Notes under the pieces: generated by a model
The model's input: only the letters and a program-made list of their open reading frames with translations
Told to the model about the DNA's origin: nothing
The model's database searches: none
Assembly: GCA_950022295.1 (NCBI GenBank)
Contig: OX465598.1
Span: forward strand, 7,254,001 to 7,318,000
Direction of reading: 5' to 3'
Length of the DNA stretch: 64,000 bases
From: Bromus sterilis
Lineage: Eukaryota > Streptophyta > Magnoliopsida > Poales > Poaceae
Made by a program: the position numbers and the translations under genes
Shown here: one piece after another, positions 34,901 through 44,700 of the stretch
How positions within the stretch are numbered: the first letter of the stretch is position 1
Layout: every line of letters begins with the position of its first letter

Positions 34901-36065
34901 TCATTCTCAATATTCCTCTTTGCACAATAGCGATGAACGACTTCTGGGCATGGCATTATGAGAAAAGGGGTGTTTTCTCGGTCCGTTCAATGTATAACCT
35001 CCTGGTTCATACGAGGAACATGGGCGAGGATCGACTGGAGAGTAGACGCTCAACTTCCAACCGATGCCCCGAGGAAGATGGCTGGAAGGCTCTTTGGAAA
35101 GCACAAGTCCCCTCAAAAGTGAGGATGTTTTTGTGGAGGCTGGCGAAGCACTCCCTACCGACAGAAGATGTCAGACAACACATGAATATGAGCACGGATG
35201 ACTGCTGCCACTTCTGTGGGAGGAGGATTCCTGGTGACATTCTCTGGTGGACTGTACCGTGGCTAGGTGCGTATGGGCTCTCCAGGATGAGATAATTGTT
35301 GATACTCTCTTACAAAACATGGTGCCAAGTGCAAAACTGTGGATATTCAATGTTCAAGATCTATTATCGCATGTGGACTTTGTCCAGTTTTCAGTCACCC
35401 TCTGGGCTATCTGGACTGCACGGCGGAAAGCGATCCATGAAGGTATATTTCAGAGCCCTCTTGGAACAAAGATCTTTGTGGACAGATACATCAAGGAATT
35501 GGAGCTGTCAACAAGTTTGAACAAAAGACAAGCAACATTGCCTATTCCAGAAGCGAGGCCTACTGCTGTACATCAGGGGAGTCACGCGGTTCCTAGGAGC
35601 TGGGTTCGGCCTCCTCAAGGATGTATGAAGATCAAAGTCGATGGTGGTTTCAATACGGCAGAAGACAAGTGCGCTGCATCAGCAATTTGTCGTGATGAAG
35701 GTGGACTGTACCTGGGTTCATCTGCACTAGTGACATCGGGAATCAAAGATCCGGCCACAGCGGAAGCTATTGCGGTCAGAGAAGCAATGGCGTTGGCGGA
35801 TGATTTAGGTCTCCAGCGGATCATCATTTCATGCGACGCTAAATCAGTGGTACATGCTATCTTATGTGAATCGGGAGGACGGGAAATCAAGATGAGAAGA
35901 AGCCAGTTTCTTGAGTGTTCTATTGTCCATGAAGGTAGAAGCTCGAATGGTGATGCACATGAAATAGCGAAATTTGCTTGTAATTGCTCTACGGGTCGCC
36001 ATCTGTGGCTGTCCTCTCCCCATGACCCAACTTGTATCAAACTTCATATCAATTTCGAGCAATAG
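31922..36065 (+). pseudogene. LINE ORF2 polyprotein, interrupted by frameshifts and stops
   Basis: From 31922 the frame is open for 557 residues. It covers the apurinic-type endonuclease ([31 protein letters not shown]) and the start of the reverse transcriptase ([29 protein letters not shown]). A one-base deletion near 33583 and a nonsense codon near 33697 (at a Trp in RVEW) break it. RT resumes with GIRQGDPISPYLF and TDDSLLL (both catalytic Asp present, preceded by Thr). Another nonsense codon falls at 34204, then the zf-RVT region follows (34255-35240, WKAQVPSKVRMFLWRLAK, CCHFCG). After a frameshift near 35245 comes an RNase H domain (35620-36060, KVDGGFN, AEAIAVREAM, SCDAKSVV, GDAHEIAKFA). 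At least four lesions make it inactive. Confidence 0.85.
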
Positions 36066-36178
36066 AACGTTTTTACCCCCTAAAAAAACTTACCCTAAAA
36101 TTAAAAAAAAATGCCCTAAAAAAACTTACCCTAAGAAAGAACATGTGCTTCCTTACCTTTGAGGAGTCATGCTAAGCA

Positions 36179-36493
36179 TGCCAAGCGCGAATCAATCTGT
36201 GATTGAGTTGGTTAGAAGTATGCTTGTATCCTTAGCCCATCAGAGTTCAAGTCTTAGACTTGAAGCTCATATTTTTCTGGATTTATTCTAGGTGTTTTGG
36301 TGGTATGTTTTTAGTGGGAGAACACATTCCCATCGACTGTGAAACGTCTGTGATGACTTCGTCAATTTTAAGATGATGTGCCAGTTCAATATTGCGAAGA
36401 TGCTCATAGTGACAGGGTGTGTATGTGTTCATAAGGGTGAGTGTATGCTCGTATATGTGAGTGTGTGCGTTGTACTGTGTTCTTAAAAAAAGT
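36179..36493 (+). mobile_element. Au SINE (tRNA-derived), full length, 14-bp target duplication
   Basis: The head GAATCAATCTGTGATTGAG and TTGGTTAG (A box) and GAGTTCAAGTC (B box) are followed by GTGGGAGAACACATTCCC and GATGACTTCGTCAATTT, then a TG-rich tail and an A run. This order is characteristic of the Au SINE family of grasses. The target duplication AGTCATGCTAAGCA is perfect at 36165-36178 and 36494-36507. Confidence 0.93.
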
Positions 36494-36507
36494 AGTCATG
36501 CTAAGCA

Positions 36508-37144
36508 CCACATTGTTTACCGGATTTAATCGTATCATCACGTTGTAACAAGTAAAATTGACAACTCATCACTTAAAATTGAGCACTCGTCACTTGTTTT
36601 AGTTAAATTTGAATCATATGGCAATACTTGATAATACCTTTAACATCATTAGAGGTTCTTTCCAGATTCTCTTGCAGATATTTAATATATGCAGCATTAT
36701 TATTCAATTGTGCTTGCACGTGAGGTTGCCTAACAAAGAAAATTATCAATTTCATCAAAGTACTGATCACCTTCATCAATCCTTTAGTCAGAAGGTAGCT
36801 CAACCATAGACTAGGAGTAATAGGCTCACATAACTTTTCAACAGGAGTTAATTTTGACCTCTTCAGCTTATTTCTCCCTGACACACTTATTTGCTTCTTT
36901 CATATCTTCGAAACATAAGTAAAGAATACGTATCATCTTTGGGGCAGGTGATGGTTGAAGTTTAGATATAATCTACTCATCATGATTCTTTGATATATTT
37001 TTTAGTAATTCAATTACTTTTTTTAATATTCTCCTCCTGAAAAAACTTCCTGCACAACTGTTTTAAGTAGACTCATACTAGAAAATACATCAAGCAAAGC
37101 ATGTTCTTTAATAGGGTAATTAGGAGCATTCATAATGAGGGTAC
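36508..37144. other. Intergenic stretch between SINE and NF-YC copy 2
   Basis: The minus strand carries a 93-residue open frame (36603-36884) with a Lys-rich start and a hydrophobic middle, and a related-looking piece in another frame just upstream (PKMIRILYLCFEDMKEANK). It looks like a decayed coding fragment, but I do not recognise the family. Confidence 0.35.
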
Positions 37145-37348
37145 GAAACATATTGGTCTAGCATCATAAAACCTTTCCAACGATACAGGGACAGAAGCAA
37201 AACTTCCATCAAGAAACTAAATGGTTTTCTCCCGTTTCGATAGGCTCAACAAACCATCATATAAGCAGCTATCACGTAACCTGAAAATTAGTTTAGATGT
37301 CCTGGCTAAAATGAGGATACTGAATTTTAGTGATGGCTCACAATGTTG

Positions 37349-38338
37349 TCAGCCACTTTCAGATTGCTGTTGCTGTTGCTCCGCATGAGGGCCCTGCTGC
37401 TGCTGCTCCTCCTCCTGAGGATCTTGCCAAGCATACGTCGGATGGCCACCATACACAATGGGACCTGCTGCTCCTGGCACCTGCTGCTACAGAGGATAGT
37501 AATACGGGTACGCGTCAGCCGAAGTCCCGGAGGGCGGCGAACCCACCCGGGGAAGCTCGGTGCCCTCCTCCTTCAGCTCGTCCCTGGGAATTATGTCCAC
37601 CAGGAAGTCATAGACGTCGGTGTTGGTGATGGCGGCGGCGATGTCATTCTTCTGAAGGGTCCAGCGCTTGTTCTCCTCTGTGTGCATCCATGACCTCAGC
37701 GTCAGTTCCAGGATGAACATCTCGCACACCTTTGCGAACACCACCGGGGTCGCGGCCGAGATCAAGCACACACCCTGCTCCTCTTTCATGATCTTCTTTA
37801 TCCTGTTGAGCGGCAGTGTGTAGTTCTTGAAGTTGGAGGCCTGCTCGTTCTCCGACAGTCGCTCCGCCCAGAACTGCTGCAGCTGCCTCTGTTGCTGCTG
37901 CTGGAGCTGATGGTGGAATTGCTGCGTTTGCTCGTAGATAAGCTGGTTCTGAGTATTGAGCTGGGCTGGATTGACATGGAATGGTGGTGCTGGGTGTGAA
38001 CCGGCAGGAGGGACACCAGGAGGTACGGCTACTGTAGCTGCAGGCGGATAGGCTGAGGTGGGATACACTAGTGATCCACCAGCAGCATCAGCCGTTGCAG
38101 GCCTCTGTTGCTGCTTCTGGAGCTGATGGTAGAATTTCTGCGCTTGCTCATAGATATACTTCTGAGCATTGTGCTGGGCTGGATTGACAGGGAATGGTGG
38201 TGCTGGGTGTAAACCGGCAGGAGAGACACCAGGAGGTACGGTTACTGTTGCTGCGGGCGGATAGGCTGAGGTGGGATACACTTGTGATCCACCAGCAACA
38301 TCAGCCGTTGCACGCTGAGGTTGCCAAGACGGTTCCAT
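37349..38338 (-). pseudogene. NF-YC: NF-YC (HAP5) copy 2, C-terminally truncated and diverged
   Basis: From the ATG at 38338 the frame encodes 283 residues to a TAG at 37487-37489. Beyond it the homologous frame stays open to the TGA at 37349-37351 used by copy 1's equivalent. The stop replaces a Gln codon (CAG in copy 1), removing about 45 residues of Gln-rich tail. The N-terminal region is internally duplicated: residues about 9-78 and 79-150 are near-copies (YPTSAYPPAA, PAPPF-VNPAQ, IYEQ-Q-F-HQLQ). The histone fold (about 169-252) is complete in length but carries changes from copy 1, among them VCLIS for VRMIS, FAKVCE for FAKACE and NKRWTLQKND for NKRRTLQKND. The 5'UTR splice acceptor (TTTTTCATAG at 38387) is kept. 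A truncated protein could still be made, since the NF-YB-binding fold precedes the stop. I call it a probable pseudogene or degenerate paralogue. Confidence 0.78.
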
Positions 38339-38989
38339 GTCTGCTGCTTGACCTTGCTTGTCCAAAATTCTATGATCTTTCCTGCACTATGAAAAAAGTA
38401 GTGATCAGCTCAATCATAAAGACAGTTAGATAGTGCTAGACGCCTAGGTTACAAAATAAAACTTTGTGCAGTGCCTTTGGATAAATGTGATCATTGGTGG
38501 TTCAACTTTAAGACCAGTTACAAACATTTGGGTAGATTCCTTTATTACAACCCTTGCAAAAATATATGAAAATAATTATCTGCTAGTTCAGAAACTGATC
38601 ATTCTGAGTAACAGCACCAGAGCAGAAAATTGCATGGTTAAAATATTGAAAACACGCATGTAAAACCAAATATGCACCAGCGAAAACTAACAAACTAATC
38701 TGGCTACATTCTATGTCATCACAAATTTAGCATATTCTCTTCTGTTACATCTTATTTGCGGTGCCCTCAGAGAATGACCTCTAGATAACATAAAAGGTGT
38801 GTTCCTAAACACACATCTAAATTTAATTACACTCAGCAATAATTGCTATAAATTATGTGAAAGGCACTGAACCATCTATAAGACTATAACATATACACGG
38901 ATTAGATTATACAAAATTGGTAGTGGTAATGACGGTTTCTAACTTCAGACACAGACCAGATTCTCCATAAAGCATACACGCCCAGGAGA

Positions 38990-39486
38990 GAAGATCCTGA
39001 CCCCAGGGGCAGCCCGATGCACGCTGCCGACCCACTCGAGGCCTTTCTGATAGAGTGCTCTACGCCCATGACACCAGCTCTGCTGCCCTTCCCCACCCAC
39101 GCGGCGGCGGAGAATGCGGCGCCGGAGAAGATGGCGGAGCAAGCGGCGCAAAAGGCGGCGGCGAAGGCGGTGATGCGCAGCGGGCGGCTGGCGGCCAAGC
39201 CGTCGGCTGGGCTGTCCACCATGGACAAAGTGCAGTTCGTGCTGCTCAAGAAGAGCGGCATCGACCCGGAGAGCTCGACGCTGACGCCAAGGCCAACCAC
39301 CGCGAAGGGGAGGGAGGCCGAGCTACACAAGTACAAGGAGATCTACAAGAAGCCTCTTTCGACGGCTTCATCGCCGCAATCGACGCGCTCTTGACTGCAA
39401 CTGACAAGGGCAAGGGGAAGGACAACGGCAAAGGGAAAGAAGCTATCCAGGGAAGCGCGCCGGCCGTGCCGGTCGTCGTGGTCTGA
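38990..39486 (+). pseudogene. C-terminal part of LINE ORF1
   Basis: An Ala/Lys-rich segment with RSGRLAAKPSAGLSTMDKVQ and LLKKSGI is typical of the ORF1 C-terminus of a grass L1 lineage, where a (R/S)RLAAKP-AGLST-DK motif precedes ORF2. The N-terminal domain and zinc knuckle are lost through 5' truncation. The frame shifts near 39345. Confidence 0.6.
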
Positions 39487-39660
39487 TATGCAAGGATGTT
39501 GTTCAGCATGGTGTCTCCAAGATCCTGTAATGTTAGTTCCCTTCGGATTTGTTTGGGGTGGTGTGAGTCTGAGGAGGTTTGGGCTGATCCAGTCCCTCCC
39601 TGTGGGGATGAGTTCCTATGGTGCAAGAGTGGAAAGGGGAGTTGTTCAATCGTTTATCCC

Positions 39661-42600
39661 ATGGATATGGCCATGATGACTTGGAATGCCAGGGGCTTGA
39701 ATAACCCTGCAAAGAGGAGGGATGTGCAACTATTAGTCGCTGAGTGCAAGTGCCAGATTGTCTGTTTGCAAGAGACGAAAATTGCGGATATGGGAAGAAA
39801 TCTGGTCATGGAGACTTTGGGGCCACGGTTTGCGGACAATTTCCTCTCGATGCCGGCGAATGGTACTAGAGGCGGAATCCTCGTTGCCTGCTCGGCGGAT
39901 TTTGAGCTGCTGGAGTTGCCGGCGACAGGGGGGAACTACACCCTGTCGGCGAATGTGCGGGCGAGAGCCGATGGATCGTGTTGGTCGATCACCGCGGTCT
40001 ACGGCCCTCAGGAGGAGGCCGAAAAGATCATGTTCTTGGATGAGCTTAGATCAATCAAACAATCAGTCCTTCCGCAATGGCTCGTTCTTGGGGCTTTCAA
40101 CATGATTTGCAGAGCAAGTGACAAGAACAATGACAACCTCAATCTCAGGATGATGGGCAGATTCAGGACCGCGTTAAATGACATGGAGCTTATTGATTAC
40201 CCCCTTTGCGACAGAAAATTTACTTGGTCAAATGAGAGGGAGGTGGTCACCCTCACCAGAATTGACAGAGTGCTGGTTTCATTAGAATGGGATGAGCAAT
40301 TCCCTCACTTCCGATTGGCGCCGGCTTCCCTAGTGTATCGGATCACTGTCCGTTGATCTTGCGACGAATGGATGCTTGCAGGACCAGTGCTTTCCGCTTC
40401 GAAAACCACTGGACGCAATATGCTGATTTTCTGGACATTGTGAACGCGGCGTGGAGCAAGAGAGTAGCCTCCAGGGACCCGGTGCGTGTGCTGCACACGA
40501 AGCTGGCGCGAGTGGCTAAGGCACTGAAGCTTTGGAGCAGAGAGAAAACTCGGCGGGAGCGGTTCCTATCCAACCTTGCAAATGAGGTGATTTTCCAACT
40601 TGATTTGGCCCAAGAGGAGCGCACCCTCACGGTTGCAGAGAGAGAGATCTCAGAGGTAGACTGAAGAATAGACTCCTGGGCTTCGCGGTTATTGATCGGG
40701 CCAGATGGAAGCAGAAATCAAGGTTGATCGAGATCGCTCAGGGGGACGCGAGCACTCGTTTCTTTCATCAGCGTGCTAGCGGCCGAAGGCGAAGAAATCA
40801 TATCGCTAGCCTCATTGGGGAACACGGGCCTGTTTCGGATCATGAGGGCAAGGCCGCAATCCTTTTGGCGAGATTCAGGAGCCTGATGGGGACCAGATTT
40901 ACCCCTTCAGTCAGCTCAACTGGCAGGCGCTCAACCTGACACGACGACCTCTTGAGCATCTGGATGCTCCTTTCTCGGAGGACGAGTTACATGCGGCGAT
41001 CAAAGACACGCACGGCGAGAAGGCGCCGGGGCCGGACGGGTTTATCGGAAAAAATTTCAAGATTTGTTGGCCAATAATCAAATGTGATCTCCTCAAGGCG
41101 GTCAATTGTGTTCACAGCCTGCGTGGTCTTAATTGGGGCTTGCTGAACTCGGCCAATATGGTATTGCTTCCAAAGAGGGAAGGGGCGCAGGCTGCTATTG
41201 ACTATCGGCCCATCAGCTTAATCCACAGTGCCCCTAAGCTGGTCAGCAAGATGATGGCTACTAGGCTTGCGGGTCAAATTGATGACTTGGTGTCCCATAA
41301 ACAAAGTGCTTTTGTCAGAGGACGATCAATACAAGACAATTTTCTCTATGTGAAGAACGTGATCAAGATGGCGCACACAAGAAAGCACCCATTGCTTTTC
41401 CTGAAGCTGGATATTGCCAAGGCTTTCGACTCAGTGTCCTGGACCTTTCTGTTGGAGGTTTTGGAGGCCATGGGTTTCGGTCAGAGATGGAGAGACATGA
41501 TCTCGCTCATGCTGGCAACCACATCCTCAAGAGTACTCCTCAATGGAACACCTGGAGCTGCTTTCACCCACAAGAGACGGCTGCGGCAAGGGGACCCTTT
41601 GTCCCCTTTGCTGTTCATCCTGGCCATGGAACCGCTGCAGAGACTGCTCATCATGGCAACGGAGAGAGCGATACTGCCGAGCCTGCCGATCTCCACATCA
41701 CGTTTTCGGGCCAGCTTCTACGCTGATGATGCGGCTTTATTCATCAATCCAACCGCTACTGAGATGACCGCAGTTCAAAGAATTCTAGAGATGTTCGGGA
41801 AGGCATCGGGTCTGTGCACCAATATGGAGAAATCGACGATTTACCCCATCGCCTGCAGAGAGCTTGACTTAGCCCCCCTGGGGCATATCTTTGCCGGGAC
41901 CCTGGGGTGTCTACCGTGTAAATACCTCGGTCTCCCCTTAGGAACGAGAAGACCCACCCGTGCTGAGATCCAACCCATCATTGACAAGGCTGAAGCTAAG
42001 CTGGTCCCGCGCAAGGCGAAGATGCTGAATAGAACGGGCAGATTGGTCTACATCAACTCGGTGATCACGGCAACTGCAACTTATTTCCTCACTGCTTTCC
42101 AGCCCGACAAGTGGTTCTGCAGCTGACTGGACAAAATTAGAAGGAAATTTCTATGGGCCGCCGAAGACGGGAACTGTGGTGGGAAGAGCTTGGTGAATTG
42201 GAAGCATGTCTGTGCTCCTAAGAAGTATGGCGGGCTGGGGATCAAGAACATTGAGGCATTTAGCAGAGCGCTCCGCTTGAGATGGGAATGGCTTCGATGG
42301 CAACAACAAGACCGTCCTTGGCGAGGTCAGCCCATCCTAGTGGACACGTCTGATTTGCAGCTCGCAGCGTGTTGCTCCGAAATCGAGATCAATGATGGTA
42401 AAACGGCTGGGTTCTGGAGTGATCACTGGCTGGAAGGAGACGCGCCATACCTGCTGGCACCTGATCTATACAAGCTAGCAAGATTCAAGAAGATTACTGT
42501 ATCCCAAGCACTGTCGAGCGGGAGGTGGATGTACGGCTTACAGAGAATGGAAACTGAAGAGCAGATGTCTCAATTCCTTAATCTTTGGGAGAGGACCAAC

Positions 42601-43185
42601 TTGATCACTCTTTCGGCATCACCAGATGTGCTCAGGTGGAGCATTGCGGCGGATCGCAAGTACTCGGCCCGGTCATCATACGAGATGCAATTCGCGACTA
42701 GAATTGCAAAACCGGGACTGGCTAAGGTTTGGCAGAGCAAGACGGAAGGGAAGGTGAAATTCTACCTCTGGCTATTACTTCAAAATCGAAACTGGACGGC
42801 GGATCGGCTCAGCAGCCGAGGATGGCCAAACAATGGAGACTGCCCCCTATGTGATCAGATGCCGGAGACCTCCTTCCACATCACCTTGGAGTGTGCTTAC
42901 GCCAAGGAAACCTGGCTCCGGCTCCGCAACATCGATGATTCGGTTTTTGACATCGCCACGACGGGCAGCAGTATCACGGAATGGTGGGATCGGCTACAAT
43001 CGACGACGGGCTCTAGGACGCTGAGGGAGAAATCCATCACCATTGCGGCCTACACGGCCTGGAATCTATGGAAGGAGAGGAACAGGCGGATCTTCAAGTT
43101 CAAGACCATGTTGCCTACTGCTCTCTCGGGGATAATCAAGGAAGAACTACAGACTGTTGAGTTGGCTATGATAGATAGGAGGTGA
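39661..43185 (+). pseudogene. LINE ORF2 polyprotein (endonuclease, RT, zf-RVT), frameshifted
   Basis: The endonuclease spans 39661-40350 (WNARGLNNPAKR, LQETKI, RGGILVA, AVYGPQ, LGAFNMI, FTWSNER, RIDRVLVS). In the usual GDFN motif the Asp is replaced: LGAFN is read. Frameshifts occur near 40350, 40660 and 40930. The reverse transcriptase resumes in 40950-42120 (EKAPGPDGF, YRPISLIHSAPKL, QSAFVRGRSI, KLDIAKAFDS, RQGDPLSPLLF, FYADDAALF with both Asp). A TGA at 42124 separates it from the last part (42130-43185) with KKYGGLGIKN, the zf-RVT segment (VWQSKTEGKVKFYLWLLLQ, CPLCDQ, ETSFHI) and no RNase H domain. It belongs to a different L1 lineage from the element at 31 kb. Confidence 0.85.
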
Positions 43186-43944
43186 CCGTCATGAACTAGT
43201 ATCGAGTCCCACTGCACTATAGGGCAGAGGTGCATTGTCTTTTCCTTTTATCTCCGAGTCGTACAACTGCCGCCATTTGGCTGGCGATCATTGTACTCAC
43301 CATTGTATTCTCTCCTTGCTAATAATGAAGAGGCAGAGCTCCTGCCATGCTCTTCAAAAAAAAGAGAGTGGATAGCTCAGTTGACATATGCCCACCAGAT
43401 GGTTCCGAACAAGGAAAAAGAAAATCAGATGGCGATAAGGCCACAAGGTTAAGAACGGATGTAATGCAGCTGGATCATAGAAAAACCATATTCACAACAT
43501 TCCATATTACAAAGATAGATGAATATCTTTATATAGAGCAGAGATGGATACAAAATCTGAATCATGAATAATCACTCAAATTATGTTTCATGATGTATGA
43601 ATATTTTAATATCACCATCCACACTCATCCTCTTCAGAGGTGACATCATTCACACAAGGTTGACAAAATCCCAACTTCATTTAGTAGATGCCATGGAACT
43701 ATTCCGATCAATAGTTCAGTACTAAGAGTGACATCTGAATTTTATAGTGATCCAGATCTTGGGGTCATATTATTCCTACAACCAAACCATATGCCAGCCT
43801 AAGAAGAATCCTATATCAGACCGTGACAACCATGCTTAGGTGCATCAATTTCTGAGCCTAGTGGCATCGCCGATGATTGTTTGTCAGACTTATGACGTCC
43901 TGATTAGAAAAGCGACGGCAGCTTACACCATATTGATATTTAGG

Positions 43945-44700
43945 ACTGGGGCATCGTCTACTGAATCGACAGTCGCGGCGCTGCGGCTCTTCGTGCTGCA
44001 GCGAGCGACCTAGACCCTGGTACATCCTTGTCTTCCCTTGTTACCCGTTGGTTCACGTTTTGCGATTTTGGGCGAGATGGCATGGGGCCGTACTTTAGGT
44101 CCTCTCATGGCGTTAGGCAAGGGTACCCGATTTCACCCCTTTTGTTCAACCTCGCGGTAGACGCCCTTAGTTCTGGCGGGCCATCCAAGCAATTAAGCAT
44201 GAGATTTTTTTGGGGGGCTTGCCATTTCGATTGGCAATGAAGATGTTACCCTTTTTTGGCTCGGCCCATAGGTGGGTGGTACACCCCTTCGCCCCCTTCA
44301 CGTGCCTCTTTGCAAGCTAGTCGAAACCAGGGATTTTAGATTCTGCTGTTGGGGCCAATGGGCGCTGGAACCTCTCATTCCAGCGAACATTCAACCCCTT
44401 AGAGGCTAGGGCTTCGGCTGATCTCCTGGCCCTGTTGCCGTCCAACCGCCTGATGCGGCCTGACTGCTTCTCCTAGCACCTAGCCCTGTTTGGGCACTAC
44501 TCTGTGGCATCGAGCTACCGAGCCCTTTGTAGGACTAAGGCCTCGCCCTGGCTTGGTCACTTATGGAAGGCCTTCTGCCATTGAAGACTAAAATCTTTGT
44601 TTGGCAGCTGCTCTGGGACCGACTACCGCAAGGGACGAAGTCCTAAAGCAACATGTTCCGGGTGATGGTATTTGCCCCTTGTGTGGTGTAGATTCCGGAC
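43945..44700 (+). mobile_element. Internally deleted LINE fragment
   Basis: Translated pieces GPYFRSSHGVRQGYPISPLLFNLAVDAL (read in two parts) give the reverse-transcriptase RQG-PISPLLF motif. Directly after it come pieces of the C-terminal zf-RVT region (FNPLEARASADLLALL, HYSVASSYRAL, GDGICPLCG). Stops and frameshifts abound, and the catalytic ADD segment is missing through an internal deletion. The flanks align with copy 1 at about 23300 and 24150, so this fragment takes the place of about 0.8 kb of ancestral intron. Confidence 0.72.

Larger units (their letters stand above)
30990..36120 (+). mobile_element. L1-type LINE with ORF1 remnant, endonuclease, reverse transcriptase and RNase H
   Basis: The element spans a GC-rich 5' region, a broken ORF1 (31253-31785), a broken ORF2 (31922-36065) and an A-rich 3' tail of AAAAAACTTACCCT-like repeats to about 36120. 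Layout and domain order are those of plant L1 elements of the RNase H-bearing group. The 5' edge is approximate. A short CTTACCC word occurs at both ends (about 31028 and 36126) but is too short to call a target duplication. It lies just outside the NF-YC duplication, between its two copies. Confidence 0.8.
38980..43363 (+). mobile_element. 5'-truncated LINE (about 4.4 kb) in the NF-YC copy 2 intron
   Basis: Boundaries come from comparison with copy 1. Copy 1 reads CCATAAAGCACACATACTAC then AGAGTGGATAGCTCAG at about 22690-22720. In copy 2 the same two pieces are separated by this insertion, which ends in a short A run at 43356-43363. The element has only the tail of ORF1, a complete but broken ORF2 and a 3'UTR ending AATAATGAAGAGGCAGAGCT before the A run. 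No clear target duplication is seen. Confidence 0.88.

Noticed and set aside
31026..36132. CTTACCC word at both LINE ends as a target duplication
   Set aside because: It is seven bases long, part of a repeated A-rich tail motif at the 3' side, and not adjacent to a clean boundary.
37487..38365. Longer NF-YC copy 2 frame beginning nine codons upstream
   Set aside because: It would start at a TTG codon. The ATG at 38338 aligns with the copy 1 start.
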